From DASXRU01 sp039933315 (GTDB lineage: Bacteria > Acidobacteriota > Blastocatellia > Pyrinomonadales > Pyrinomonadaceae), in assembly GCA_039933315.1 (NCBI GenBank), contig JBDTOI010000006.1:1-62007 (forward strand): a stretch of DNA of 62,007 bases. The letters are read 5' to 3'. The notes under the pieces were generated by a model. It made no database searches. It saw only the letters and a program-made list of their open reading frames with translations, and was not told where the DNA came from. Of the stretch, positions 43,683 to 52,912 are shown one piece after another. The position numbers and the translations under genes were made by a program. How positions within the stretch are numbered: position 1 is the first letter of the stretch; each line of letters begins with the position of its first letter.

Positions 43683-44537
43683 CTACTCGTCGATCATTTT
43701 CAAACTCGGCCTGCTGGAGATGATTGCATGTCTATGAGCCAGCTCATAAAACAGTTCCAATCCCCTTTTGAGCTCGTCGTCCAGGCTAAAGCTTATATTG
43801 TCACGCAAGTAGATGATCAGCTCGCCCTGTGGCAACCGGGGCAACGCCTTGTAGTCCCGTGTGATTTCATCCAGGTGCTCGAGTCCTTCATCACGGGCGC
43901 CTGCGAAGTCCACGCGGCGGATGGCCTCGGCAGCTTCTTCGCGGGCCATCCACATCGCAAACACAAACCCGGTGCCGGTAAAGCGGCGCCATAAACTTGC
44001 CAGATCAAAAATATGGAAATCCTTAGACGAAATTTCCATCGCCGGATCCCCGATGATCAATGCCGCGTCGTTCGTCCTTGTCATGGCGGAAAGATCTGGC
44101 GTACTCGCTTCCCATTCCGGCTCAAACTTCAGAAACTCGCAAAAAATAATCTTTAGCAGGGCCTGTGACGTCCGCGAGGAATTATCGAGCGCCACTTTTT
44201 GAATTCTTTTCAAGTCTGCGAATTTACTGGCCAGTACCACACTGCGCACGGTTGAGTGGGAACCGACGCAGACTCCGGGCACTACCTGGATTCCCTTGAT
44301 TCGTTCGTATTCAATTACCGGGACAAGAGCGGCTTCGACTTCACCGCGGGCCAGCATATCGCCACAGCGTGCCGGAGCGGTGTCGGTGATCAATTGAACC
44401 TGGTCGCGCCGGGTGCCATGCAAAAAACTCCAGATGAGCGGCGCGGTGTTGAGATAACTTGAGGCGGCTATACGTGGCAGGTCAACGTCAGAGGATTGAA
44501 TATTATTCTCCAGAGTACTTGAGCCCACTTGCGCCAC
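43683..44537 (-). CDS. mqnA: Chorismate dehydratase
   Basis: The product is 284 residues from GTG 44537, two bases after the stop of the M61 peptidase gene. It dehydrates chorismate to 3-enolpyruvyl-benzoate, the entry to the futalosine menaquinone pathway. The fold is that of periplasmic-binding-protein-like MqnA/D: IAASSYLNTAPLIWSFLHG, RGEVEAALVPVIEYERIKG, GVCVGSHSTVRSVVLAS, VALDNSSRTSQALLKIIFCEF and LIIGDPAME. It lies directly upstream of mqnC. The start codon has no strong ribosome site, which suggests coupling to the upstream gene. Confidence 0.94.
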   Translation of the reverse strand: MAQVGSSTLENNIQSSDVDLPRIAASSYLNTAPLIWSFLHGTRRDQVQLITDTAPARCGDMLARGEVEAALVPVIEYERIKGIQVVPGVCVGSHSTVRSVVLASKFADLKRIQKVALDNSSRTSQALLKIIFCEFLKFEPEWEASTPDLSAMTRTNDAALIIGDPAMEISSKDFHIFDLASLWRRFTGTGFVFAMWMAREEAAEAIRRVDFAGARDEGLEHLDEITRDYKALPRLPQGELIIYLRDNISFSLDDELKRGLELFYELAHRHAIISSRPSLKMIDE

Positions 44538-44539
44538 AA

Positions 44540-46447
44540 TTATTTCGCTGGCCGCTCCGCCAGCCAGGATTGATATGTTCTTCTCTGCTCGTCTGAGGGG
44601 TTTTCCAGCGGCACAACACGGAACGTACCGTCTGTTCTTCCGCCCAGTTTGATGGGAACAATACTTAGGTCGTCGGAGCGGAATATCGTCAAGTTAATCA
44701 CATCGCCGGGCCGTTTGTCAGCCAGGCGGGCATCGAAGAAATCTTTACTTGCGCGCATGTTGTTTACCGCCACGATCTGGTCGCCCGTGTTTAGTCCCTG
44801 TTCGTATGCAGGTCCGCCGGCATACACGCGCCTGACCATTAGTCGATCGCCGTCCTGGGCCAGATCGGCTCCAAAATAGACTCTCGCGGCAACCCTCGAG
44901 GGATCGACTCCCATTGTATCCAGACGTAACCCGGCGGCAGCCAGAGCGGCATTGTAGTCGAGCTCCTCACGGCCGCGAACGTATCTGGCAAAGAAGTCCT
45001 CGAGGCCGGATCCCGCCATCAACTCAGCGACCCTTTGAAAGTCTGCGGGCGTGTAGTTGCGATCTTTCTTATACAACTCGTTGTAGAGGTATCGCATTAC
45101 ATCATCAAGAGATTTCGTGCCATGACTCCGTTTGCGAATCTCGAGATCCAGCAACAGACCAATGATGGCCCCTTTGTCGTAATAGGATATCTGCGAATTA
45201 ATCGAGTTCTCGTCCTGGCGGTAATACTTAATCCAGGTGTCGAAGCTTGATTCCTCCGCGCTCATCACTATCCGGCCCGGCGTATTCTGTAAATCCTGGA
45301 ATGCGGCGGCTGTGTCGTCAAGAAACTCCTTTTCGGAGATTAGACCTGCCCTTCTCAGAGCAACGCCGGCATAGTAATCAGTGATCCCTTCCGCAACCCA
45401 GAGTAGTTTTGTATAGTTCTCTTTCGTGTAATCAAAGGGCCCCAGCGCATCGGGCCTGACACGCTTTACATTCCAGAGATGAAAGAATTCGTGCGCTACC
45501 AACGAGAGAAAACCTTTATAGGTGCGCACCGGCTGAGCGGCGGGCCCGGCCGATGTTGAGCCCCGAACAGGTTCAAGATTGAACCCGAAACGGGGATAGC
45601 CCAGCGCGGTTGAGTTTAAGTGTTCGAGCCCGCCTCCAGTATTCGCTCTCAGATGCAGGATGAAAGTGTAGTCGCGATAGGGAATCTCCCCGCCCATCAG
45701 ATCCGTTTCAACCTCGACAATTCTCTGTACGTCGCGCCGCATGCGCTCCGGATCATAGTTCCCTTCGCCGTCGATCACGATGCGGTGCGGCACTCCCTTA
45801 ACATCAAATGAGAGGGTCTTGAAGTCGCTGACTTCAACCGGCGAATCGTAGAGGATATCGAAATTCTCCGCGTGAAAAGTATTTGACTGCCCCGGGATAC
45901 CGGGCAGACCGGTCGCAACCTTCCACGCCCGCGGAGCAATGACGCGCAGGGTTGAAGGTCTATTCAGAAAACCCTCCGGGTACACTAGCAGCGCGGCGTT
46001 GTTCCAGAAGGCATGATCGGAATTCAGTTCGTTGGTTCTTACTGAAAGCTCATTCGCATAAACGCGGTAATTGACATGCCAATCGGTCGCACCGTTTGTT
46101 ACCACCCGCCAGGAATTCTTATTGATCTTCTCCCAGGATAACGGTTTGCCCGCAACATCGTTGGCACTAAAGTCCTGCACGTGGCGAGCAAATTCGCGCA
46201 CGAGGTATGAACCCGGAGTCCACACTGGCATCACCAGCAACTCGTTCGCGGGACCACTTGAGCCACGTTTGATACGCATCTCAACTTCCAGCATATGAGT
46301 ATGCGGTTTGGGCATCGACACGGTGAAGCTTATGTCGGGCGGCGGTGAGAGAGGTCGTGACTGTGCTGCTACCGCGACGGCCGAGAGTGCGCAGACAACA
46401 GCCAGGGCTGTCGACCTAAAGGCGAAAAGATATCTTCGGCAGATCAT
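44540..46447 (-). CDS. M61-family metallopeptidase with PDZ domain, exported
   Basis: The product is 635 residues with a signal peptide (ending near AVAVAAQ). The N-terminal beta domain is typical of M61 (VMPVWTPGSYLVREFARHVQDF). The catalytic motif is intact: H319-E-F-F-H323 followed by LWNVKRVRP and VAEGITDYY with the third ligand Glu. A PDZ domain lies at about 525-590 (ADLAQDGDRLMVRRVYAGGPAYEQGLNTGDQIVAVNN). M61 peptidases release Gly/Ala from short peptides; the best-studied is the Sphingomonas glycyl aminopeptidase. It probably acts in the periplasm. The gene is coupled to mqnA by position, though no functional link is evident. Confidence 0.95.
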   Translation of the reverse strand: MICRRYLFAFRSTALAVVCALSAVAVAAQSRPLSPPPDISFTVSMPKPHTHMLEVEMRIKRGSSGPANELLVMPVWTPGSYLVREFARHVQDFSANDVAGKPLSWEKINKNSWRVVTNGATDWHVNYRVYANELSVRTNELNSDHAFWNNAALLVYPEGFLNRPSTLRVIAPRAWKVATGLPGIPGQSNTFHAENFDILYDSPVEVSDFKTLSFDVKGVPHRIVIDGEGNYDPERMRRDVQRIVEVETDLMGGEIPYRDYTFILHLRANTGGGLEHLNSTALGYPRFGFNLEPVRGSTSAGPAAQPVRTYKGFLSLVAHEFFHLWNVKRVRPDALGPFDYTKENYTKLLWVAEGITDYYAGVALRRAGLISEKEFLDDTAAAFQDLQNTPGRIVMSAEESSFDTWIKYYRQDENSINSQISYYDKGAIIGLLLDLEIRKRSHGTKSLDDVMRYLYNELYKKDRNYTPADFQRVAELMAGSGLEDFFARYVRGREELDYNAALAAAGLRLDTMGVDPSRVAARVYFGADLAQDGDRLMVRRVYAGGPAYEQGLNTGDQIVAVNNMRASKDFFDARLADKRPGDVINLTIFRSDDLSIVPIKLGGRTDGTFRVVPLENPSDEQRRTYQSWLAERPAK

Positions 46448-46672
46448 AGTTGCTCTTCGACTCGAACGTTTGATTTGTTGGGAGAAAAGTCATCTTACTA
46501 CGAATTGGCGACCACAGTCTAAAGTGCGGTTAATAGCTAAAAACAATCGGACCTGAATCGACCGGTTACCGGGTCGCGTTCGGCTGAACAACCTCGCGGA
46601 TGTATTTCGCTTTCAACTTTATGGGATTTAGAACTATATTTTGGGTCATTCTAAGTCGGGACGAATATAACC

Positions 46673-47317
46673 ATGCCCATCTACGACGTTAGTGTTCCCA
46701 TTACGCCGGCAACGCCCGTTTATCCGGGCGATCCCGGCATTGAGATTCAGCAATGGTCAGCTTTAGCGCGAGGAGATTCAGCCAACGTCTCTTTTTTGCA
46801 TTTTGGCGCGCATACTGCGACGCATGTGGATGCGCCTTCTCATTTCATTGAGGGCGGGAATAAGATTTCCGACCTTTCGCTGGAGGTTCTAATCGGGCCG
46901 GCCAGAGTTGTCGAGGTTCCCACCGCGATGATGGAGGTCGACGTGGGTTTCATAGACAAATTAGGTATCGACTCTGTGACCCGTCTCCTCTTTAAGACCC
47001 GGAACTCCGCTTTTTGGTCAGAATCGGGTGAAGTGTTTCACAGGGATTTTACCTACCTCTCGGCCGATGCCGCCGAGGCGCTGGTGGAGAAAGGCGTTCG
47101 GCTCGTTGGTATTGATTACCTGTCGATAGAGAAGTTCAAGTCGGGAACACATCCGACGCACCTGAGTTTACTGTCCCGAGGCGTCGTTATCCTTGAAGGC
47201 TTGAATCTGCAACATGTACCGGCCGGCGATTACGAGTTGATCTGCTTGCCCTTGTTGATTGCAGCAGGGACAGGAGACGGCGCGCCGGCGCGAACAGTCT
47301 TGAGGACACTAGAGTAA
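46673..47317 (+). CDS. Cyclase-family (KynB-like) metal-dependent hydrolase
   Basis: The product is 214 residues. The metal motif HxGxHxDxPxH is present in variant form FGAHTATHVDAPSHF, with later RTRNSAFW-like and VGIDYLSIEKF segments that are typical of the cyclase/kynurenine formamidase (KynB) family. These enzymes hydrolyse N-formylkynurenine or related amides and lactones. No tryptophan-degradation partner is nearby, so the substrate is uncertain. The gene diverges from the M61 peptidase gene across a 225-bp gap and starts a run of plus-strand genes. Confidence 0.85.
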   Translation: MPIYDVSVPITPATPVYPGDPGIEIQQWSALARGDSANVSFLHFGAHTATHVDAPSHFIEGGNKISDLSLEVLIGPARVVEVPTAMMEVDVGFIDKLGIDSVTRLLFKTRNSAFWSESGEVFHRDFTYLSADAAEALVEKGVRLVGIDYLSIEKFKSGTHPTHLSLLSRGVVILEGLNLQHVPAGDYELICLPLLIAAGTGDGAPARTVLRTLE

Positions 47318-47393
47318 ACCCGCTTTTCACTTTCCTGCCGGCGGCCTAAGAACCGGACGCGCCGTCTGAACGTATACGCGAGGCACCAAGGAA

Positions 47394-47816
47394 ATGACGA
47401 CCCATAAGCACAGCGCCAATCCTGTCGATAGCCCTGGGTATCGCGAGCGCGTCTACGAGATAGTGCGCCAGATACCAGCGGGTAGAGTGATGACCTATGG
47501 TCAGATCGCTTATTTACTGGGAGAGGGCTACACTCCGCGCACTGTCGGCTTTGTTATGCACGCAGCCAGTGAAGAAAATACGCCCTGGCATCGCGTTATC
47601 AATGCCCAGGGCGGTTGTTCGACGGGACGCATACTGATCCCACCCGATAAGCAGCGACGCATGCTGGAAGCGGAAGGAGTTGAATTCGACCCCGGCAGCC
47701 ATTGCCGGTTGGATGTTTACCAGTGGTCGCCAGTTCAGGAGCCCGGTAGTGCCGATGTCATCAACCGGAACCTACAATCCAGTTTGTTCAAACCCCCACA
47801 GCGACAGAAAGAATAA
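47394..47816 (+). CDS. atl: Alkyltransferase-like (ATL) DNA-repair protein
   Basis: The product is 140 residues. It matches the DNA-binding domain of O6-alkylguanine-DNA alkyltransferase (IPAGRVMTYGQIAYLLGEGYTPRTVGFVMHAA), but the active-site PCHRV reads P64-W65-H66-R67-V68. Replacement of the acceptor Cys by Trp is the hallmark of ATL proteins such as E. coli YbaZ. These bind and flag O6-alkylguanine, commonly for nucleotide excision repair, but cannot transfer the alkyl group. AAGGAA precedes the ATG. The YbjQ gene follows after 2 bp. Confidence 0.93.
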   Translation: MTTHKHSANPVDSPGYRERVYEIVRQIPAGRVMTYGQIAYLLGEGYTPRTVGFVMHAASEENTPWHRVINAQGGCSTGRILIPPDKQRRMLEAEGVEFDPGSHCRLDVYQWSPVQEPGSADVINRNLQSSLFKPPQRQKE

Positions 47817-47818
47817 TC

Positions 47819-48229
47819 ATGAACAATGACCCGCTCCAACGCCGCACGCCGTATCAGGTAAGCACCCCTCGTTACTCGGTCGCACACCACATGGTAACGA
47901 CAGCTTTTGAGCTGCCTAATTTTCGGGTCACACAGAATCTCGGCGTAGTGCGCGGTATCGTCGTACGGTCGCGAAACGTTTTCGCCACCATTGGCGCAGC
48001 ATTGCAAACTCTGGTGGGCGGCAACATCACGGTTTGGACTGCCCTGTGTGAACAAACTCGCGCGGACGCCTTTGAGATCATGATCCAACACGCCTCGGAA
48101 CTGGGAGCCAATGCCATCATCGGAGCCCGTTATGACACTACCGAAATATCGACGGGCGTGACCGAAGTCATTTGCTACGGTACCGCAGTGATCGTGGAAC
48201 CCGCCGACGGGGAAAGCTATCGAACATGA
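47819..48229 (+). CDS. YbjQ/UPF0145 family protein
   Basis: The product is 136 residues, with a short N-terminal extension before the UPF0145 core: GVVRGIVVRSRNVFATIGAALQTLVGGNITVWTALCEQTRADAFEIMIQHASELGANAIIGARYDTTEI. The family forms small pentameric rings; its role is unknown, although it is sometimes called heavy-metal-binding on weak grounds. Its stop overlaps the start of the thioesterase gene as ATGA (48226-48229), and it lies 2 bp after the ATL gene, so the three genes are in one operon. Confidence 0.9.
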   Translation: MNNDPLQRRTPYQVSTPRYSVAHHMVTTAFELPNFRVTQNLGVVRGIVVRSRNVFATIGAALQTLVGGNITVWTALCEQTRADAFEIMIQHASELGANAIIGARYDTTEISTGVTEVICYGTAVIVEPADGESYRT

Positions 48230-48663
48230 GTGCGACGGCGCTGACTGAGGCGGGACTGCAGCGGATCCATGAACTATTCCAGCGGGTCCGCTATGCAAAA
48301 CTTGTCGGGATTGAAATTGACGAGGTTTCGCGTGGCTTCGTCAAAATGCATCTGGATGCGCGTGACGAACTTCGACAAGTTAATGACGTTCTGCATGGCG
48401 GAAGCGTGGCATCCCTGATTGATACTGCGGCCGCCTTTGCCGTGATTACGCTGCTGGATGACGGCCAGAGCGCCACCACTTCCGATTTGACCATTCATTA
48501 TCTCCGCCCCTTAGCCACAGGTCGCGTTTCAGCCGAGGCCCGGGTACTTCGTCCCGGTCGGAGGTTGTTAGTGGTGGCTGTAGAGGTTTTTGGAGACTCG
48601 GGATCCCTCGCAGCTACAGCAGTTACAACCTACGTTCGACTTACTCAAGAAAAAACCCACTAG
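48226..48663 (+). CDS. PaaI-family hotdog thioesterase
   Basis: The product is 145 residues from ATG 48226, which overlaps the YbjQ stop. The hotdog fold is recognisable: VGIEIDEVSRGFVKMHLDARDELRQVNDVLHGGSVASLIDTAAAFAVITLL, followed by TSDLTIHYLRPLATGRVSAEARVLRPGRRLLVVAVEVF. The HGG motif and an Asp in the SLIDTAA helix match the PaaI/acyl-CoA thioesterase class, which hydrolyses acyl- or aryl-CoA. The in vivo substrate cannot be told from the sequence. Confidence 0.92.
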   Translation: MSATALTEAGLQRIHELFQRVRYAKLVGIEIDEVSRGFVKMHLDARDELRQVNDVLHGGSVASLIDTAAAFAVITLLDDGQSATTSDLTIHYLRPLATGRVSAEARVLRPGRRLLVVAVEVFGDSGSLAATAVTTYVRLTQEKTH

Positions 48664-48784
48664 GGCCAAATGAACCCATATAGCTGTGGACAACAAGTTT
48701 GATCTATGGCAAAATGGTTTCGCCTCAAAATGGCCCGCCAAGAGGTTTCCCCGCAACAGTTTATCCAGCTTTCGAGTCCCCAAA

Positions 48785-50488
48785 ATGTACTCTCTTTATA
48801 GCGCCATCCTAGCCCAGCACTCCCGCCAGTTGACCCCCGTTCGCTGTGCCGAGCAGACCATTGCTCAGCTGCACCGGTATTTTGAGGATGTGGTTCTGGA
48901 GAATAATCTGGCCGCTCTCGTCGTCGAGAGTTTGCCGCACTCACCCCGCCGTCCCATACGCGATCGCACACGGGTCCGTGAGATGGCACGGGCCGCTACA
49001 CGAGCTTTCTTTTTTGTCAGGTCGGGCGACGCACTCAACGACCTCGCAATAAAAGCCGATCATGACAATCTGGAACCCGTCCTCCTGCAACGGGCCGCCG
49101 GCGACAGAGTGAACGAGCGGTTTGTGGTCATAGCGGACGCGAGATTCTCCGCTGTTCTGGCGTCGGTTCGTAGCACAGAGAAGGACGGGTCGGAGGGTGG
49201 CGATCAAGTAATCTGGAGTTTTGAACCGGACATTGTTTACTCGGCGCTGGAATTTCTCATGGCCCGTGTCACCGCCGAACATCCCTACCAGGCGGCCGCT
49301 TTTTCCAGTGCCGTGCGAACGTCCATGCCTAAAGCGACGTCGCTGCAACTTACCGTCAGTGTCACCACCAAACTGGCCCGCTTGCTCACGGAGCAGACCG
49401 GACGTGAGATTGCGATCAATCGGATCGCTACCGCCATCCGCAATTCACTCGAACTGGACAGCATCTTACAAACAACGGTGAATGAAGTTGGACGCGCATT
49501 AAAAGCCTCTCACTGCGCCCTTCGGGTGGAAGGCGAAGCCATCGGCCAAACTCTGACTCATTGTTATTTCCGTGACGACAACAACGACGACCCTGAAGCC
49601 AGGGAGAAGCTGCTCACCGACATCGCCACTTATAATTCACGTCTCGCGGTGAGCCTTCAGAGCCATGTCCAGGATGGGGAAGATGAAGGCGAACCGGGAC
49701 CAGGCATGGAAACCAGCAGCCCACTTGCCGTCGTGCCGCTCATTTTCCATGGTCGCTTTATGGGCTCGTTGCTGGCTCAGTCTGAGGACGACGCTCGCAC
49801 CTGGGAAGAAAACGAACTGCTTTTACTGCATACCGTAGCCGACCAGGTGACAGTTGCGGTGAATCAAGCGCATCTTTTTGCCCAGATTCAACAACAAGCA
49901 CTTACCGATGGACTAACAGGTTGCTACAACCGTCGTTCATTTGAAATGCAGCTCGAAAGAGACCTTCATCTGGCCATTCGCCTGCGTCAACCACTATCCC
50001 TGATCATGATGGACGTCGATAACTTCAAAGAAGTTAATGATACCTACGGTCACGAGGCGGGCGACCAGGCATTACGTACCCTCGCCGATTGCCTGCGCGA
50101 AGAACTACGCGGAGTTGACTCTGCCGCTCGCTTTGGCGGCGATGAGTTTGCCGTCATTCTGCCTCAGGCTGATCTTGAAGGAGCCAGGCTGGTAGGCGAG
50201 CGTCTGCGTACGCGCATCGAGCAAACCGCTGGGGCCGGATTCGGCACTATCAGTGCTTCCTTTGGCGTGGCCACTTTCCCTCTACATGCATCGTCGCGCG
50301 ACACACTCGTCGTGGCCGCGGACCGTGCTCTGTATAGCGCCAAGCACGGTGGCCGCAATCGCGTTTGTATGCCGTCCACTGATCTGTCAAATGACGACGC
50401 CACCGCCGAAGCATTTCCCGAACTTGAAGAACAACTCGCTGTGCCACCAGTAGACCAGCCTACTCCTCTCGTCGGTCCCATTATCTAA
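48785..50488 (+). CDS. Diguanylate cyclase with DICT-like and GAF sensor domains
   Basis: The product is 567 residues from ATG 48785. A GTG at 48686 would add 33 residues that look unstructured, and neither start has a good ribosome site. Residues 1-200 (SLYSAILAQHSRQLTPVRCAEQTIAQ, LVVESLPHS, RFVVIADARFSAVLAS) resemble the DICT sensory domain of cyclases. A GAF domain follows at about 225-380. The GGDEF domain (about 395-540) is complete: LTDGLTGCYNRRSFEMQLERDL, MMDVDNFKEVNDTYGHEAGD, and RFGGDEFAVILPQ. The RxxD inhibitory site is RGVD. It makes cyclic-di-GMP. Confidence 0.9.
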   Translation: MYSLYSAILAQHSRQLTPVRCAEQTIAQLHRYFEDVVLENNLAALVVESLPHSPRRPIRDRTRVREMARAATRAFFFVRSGDALNDLAIKADHDNLEPVLLQRAAGDRVNERFVVIADARFSAVLASVRSTEKDGSEGGDQVIWSFEPDIVYSALEFLMARVTAEHPYQAAAFSSAVRTSMPKATSLQLTVSVTTKLARLLTEQTGREIAINRIATAIRNSLELDSILQTTVNEVGRALKASHCALRVEGEAIGQTLTHCYFRDDNNDDPEAREKLLTDIATYNSRLAVSLQSHVQDGEDEGEPGPGMETSSPLAVVPLIFHGRFMGSLLAQSEDDARTWEENELLLLHTVADQVTVAVNQAHLFAQIQQQALTDGLTGCYNRRSFEMQLERDLHLAIRLRQPLSLIMMDVDNFKEVNDTYGHEAGDQALRTLADCLREELRGVDSAARFGGDEFAVILPQADLEGARLVGERLRTRIEQTAGAGFGTISASFGVATFPLHASSRDTLVVAADRALYSAKHGGRNRVCMPSTDLSNDDATAEAFPELEEQLAVPPVDQPTPLVGPII

Positions 50489-50676
50489 GAGTATTTCGGC
50501 CGATCATTGCTGCGCTCTCCCAGTTCCCGGAAGACTAACCGCACTTAAGACCCTTTAGACAGGCTTCGAGTCTGTCTGCCTCGTCGTGTCTGGTGTCCCG
50601 GAGCGAAATGCAGCATCATGGCTTTTCGCGTTAGAATACTTGTAATCCGAAAGATCAACGGGTCTTTTTTGTTTCC

Positions 50677-52419
50677 ATGAACGACTTACGCAGATTTGCG
50701 CGCTACTTCCGATCGTACCGGGCCTCGCTTCTGGCGGGCATCCTCTGCATCCTCGCATACGTAATTTGCACCCTGATAATCCCTCTCATCGTAGGCCGCG
50801 CCATTGATGCAAACTGGACCACGGTAACGTGGTCAAGTGTGACTCTGGCCGCGCTGCAGGTGCTTGCCGCCAGTGTAGTGGGCGGCGTATTTCTTTATTT
50901 GCAACGTCGCATCCTCATCGGCATTTCGCGGCATGTTGAGTACGATCTGCGCCAGGACTTTTACGCCCATCTGGTTGATCAGCCTCTGTCGTTCTATCAG
51001 GAACATCGCATCGGTGACTTGATGGCCCGCGCCACCAACGATCTCGCCGCGGTCCGCCAATTGGCCGGCCCGATGATCATGTACTCCGTGCAGACTCTAT
51101 TCGTGGTCGTGCTAATAGTGCCGATGATGTTCTTCCTGAACTGGCGACTGACCCTCTTGCTGTTCGTCACCATGCCTTTGGTTTCACTGACAGTGAAATA
51201 CTTCGGGCAGCAGGTCCACGTGCGGTTTGAGAAAATACAGGACTTTTTTGCGCAAATTACGGCGCGCGCGCAGGAGAACTTTAGCGGCGTGCGTGTTGTA
51301 CGCGCCTACGCTCAGGAAGGCGCAGAGATTGCTGCGTTCAACGACCTGAATCGAGAATACGCCGCTCGCAATCTGAGTCTGGTGCGCATTGATGCGATGA
51401 TGCGACCGCTGATGCAGTTCTTGATTGGCCTCGGGTTTGTGCTGATTGTCTGGGTAGGCGTGCCGTTGGCGGTCCGCGGACAAATCAGCATCGGCGATTT
51501 CACCGTTTTCAATATGTATCTCGGCCGTTTGATCTGGCCGCTGATTGCCCTGGGTTATGTAGTGAATCTATACCAGAGAGGCACGGCCAGTCTGAAGCGT
51601 ATGAATGCCGTGCTCGCCATCAAGCCAATAATTGTTGATGAAGCCGGCGTCCAGACGCAGCCGCCGGTGAAGGGAGAGATCGAGTTTCGCAACCTGACGT
51701 TCCGTTATCATCCCTCATTTGAACCGGTGCTTAAGGACATCAACCTGACTATTTCGGCCGGGCAGACCGTGGCCTTTGTGGGACGCACTGGCAGCGGTAA
51801 ATCGACCCTCATCAGTGTGATTCCGCGCATCCTGGACGCGCCTCCGGGTACGGTTTTCGTGGATGGTGTTTCGGTGCACGATTATCCCCTGGCGCAGTTG
51901 CGCGCCAGCATCGGGTACGTACAGCAGGAGACTTTTCTTTTTAGCGATACGCTGGCGGAAAATATTGCTTTTGGAGTTGAGAAAGCTGAACGCGCTGAAG
52001 TGGAATGGGCGGCGGAGATCGCAGGATTGACTGAAGACGTGCGCGGCTTTCCGGGAGAGTTCGACACCATGGTGGGTGAGCGCGGCATCACTCTGTCAGG
52101 TGGGCAAAAGCAGCGCACGGCGATTGCGCGCGCGGTGCTTCGCCAGCCGCGGATATTGATACTCGATGACGCGCTTTCTTCGGTGGACACCTACACCGAA
52201 GAGAAAATTCTGGCCCAGTTGCGCGGCGTGATGCGCGACCGCACCAGTTTGATTGTTTCGCATCGGATTTCAACTGTACGCGACGCTGACATGATCTGCG
52301 TGCTGGATGAAGGTCGCATCATTGAACGCGGCACTCACGACGAACTACTCGCGCTAGGTGGGGAATACGCAGATCTCCATGAAAGACAGCTGCTGGAGGA
52401 GGAACTGGCGGCCACGTGA
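50677..52419 (+). CDS. ABC exporter half-transporter (degenerate-site Walker B subunit)
   Basis: The product is 580 residues with a six-helix type IV exporter domain and a C-terminal nucleotide-binding domain. Walker A is GRTGSGKST (from residue 369), the signature LSGGQKQR is canonical (about 473), and Walker B is LILD497-D498, with Asp in place of the catalytic Glu. It should pair with the product of 52913-54790, whose Walker B keeps the Glu. The 188-bp gap upstream holds a short imperfect hairpin (AGACAG/CTGTCT, 50557-50577). The substrate (lipid, peptide or drug) is not evident. Confidence 0.95.
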   Translation: MNDLRRFARYFRSYRASLLAGILCILAYVICTLIIPLIVGRAIDANWTTVTWSSVTLAALQVLAASVVGGVFLYLQRRILIGISRHVEYDLRQDFYAHLVDQPLSFYQEHRIGDLMARATNDLAAVRQLAGPMIMYSVQTLFVVVLIVPMMFFLNWRLTLLLFVTMPLVSLTVKYFGQQVHVRFEKIQDFFAQITARAQENFSGVRVVRAYAQEGAEIAAFNDLNREYAARNLSLVRIDAMMRPLMQFLIGLGFVLIVWVGVPLAVRGQISIGDFTVFNMYLGRLIWPLIALGYVVNLYQRGTASLKRMNAVLAIKPIIVDEAGVQTQPPVKGEIEFRNLTFRYHPSFEPVLKDINLTISAGQTVAFVGRTGSGKSTLISVIPRILDAPPGTVFVDGVSVHDYPLAQLRASIGYVQQETFLFSDTLAENIAFGVEKAERAEVEWAAEIAGLTEDVRGFPGEFDTMVGERGITLSGGQKQRTAIARAVLRQPRILILDDALSSVDTYTEEKILAQLRGVMRDRTSLIVSHRISTVRDADMICVLDEGRIIERGTHDELLALGGEYADLHERQLLEEELAAT

Positions 52420-52453
52420 TCCCACGAGTCCGCCCCGGACGCACTGACTAACC

Positions 52454-52906
52454 ATGACGAAGGACGATTTGGACAAGCAATACCGCGCTTTTTTGACTCT
52501 CTGGGGTGGCATGTTCCTGAGCTTCGGAACTTTTTTCCTGTTCACCCTCTTCACCACTCCTGGGACGAGTAGCGAGCCGGGCCAGGCGTCTAACAAGCTG
52601 CTCGTGGTCGCGTCCTCAGCCGTGGGGAGTCTCCTGGTCGTACTTTCGTTTGCGGTGAAACGGAAGCTACTTCAACGGTCAGTTGAGAAGCAGGATGTGG
52701 GTCTGGTGCAGAGGGCCCTGATAGTCGCCAGCGTAATGTGTGAAGTATGCGTATTGATTGGAATGCTCCAACACTTACTGCTCGGCAATCGCGAATACTA
52801 TTTGCTGTTCCTGGTAGCCGCAGTAGGCATGCTGCTTCACCTTCCCCGTCGTGATCATCTTTTGGCAGCGACTTATAAGACAACCGGGGAGGTCGCCGCC
52901 TCTTAA
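52454..52906 (+). CDS. Small four-helix membrane protein between the ABC half-transporters
   Basis: The product is 150 residues with four membrane segments: FLTLWGGMFLSFGTFFLFTLF, LLVVASSAVGSLLVVLSFAV, ALIVASVMCEVCVLIGMLQHLL and YYLLFLVAAVGMLLHL. A basic turn (KRKLLQRS) lies between helices two and three. It is 34 bp after the first ABC gene and 6 bp before the second, so it is co-translated with them. I do not recognise the family. It could be an accessory subunit of the exporter or simply a hitch-hiker in the operon. Confidence 0.8.
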   Translation: MTKDDLDKQYRAFLTLWGGMFLSFGTFFLFTLFTTPGTSSEPGQASNKLLVVASSAVGSLLVVLSFAVKRKLLQRSVEKQDVGLVQRALIVASVMCEVCVLIGMLQHLLLGNREYYLLFLVAAVGMLLHLPRRDHLLAATYKTTGEVAAS

Positions 52907-52912
52907 GCAAAC

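Noticed and set aside
50557..50577. Terminator after the second diguanylate cyclase gene
   Set aside because: The stem AGACAG/CTGTCT is short, has a nine-base loop and no following T-run; it is only noted as a hairpin.
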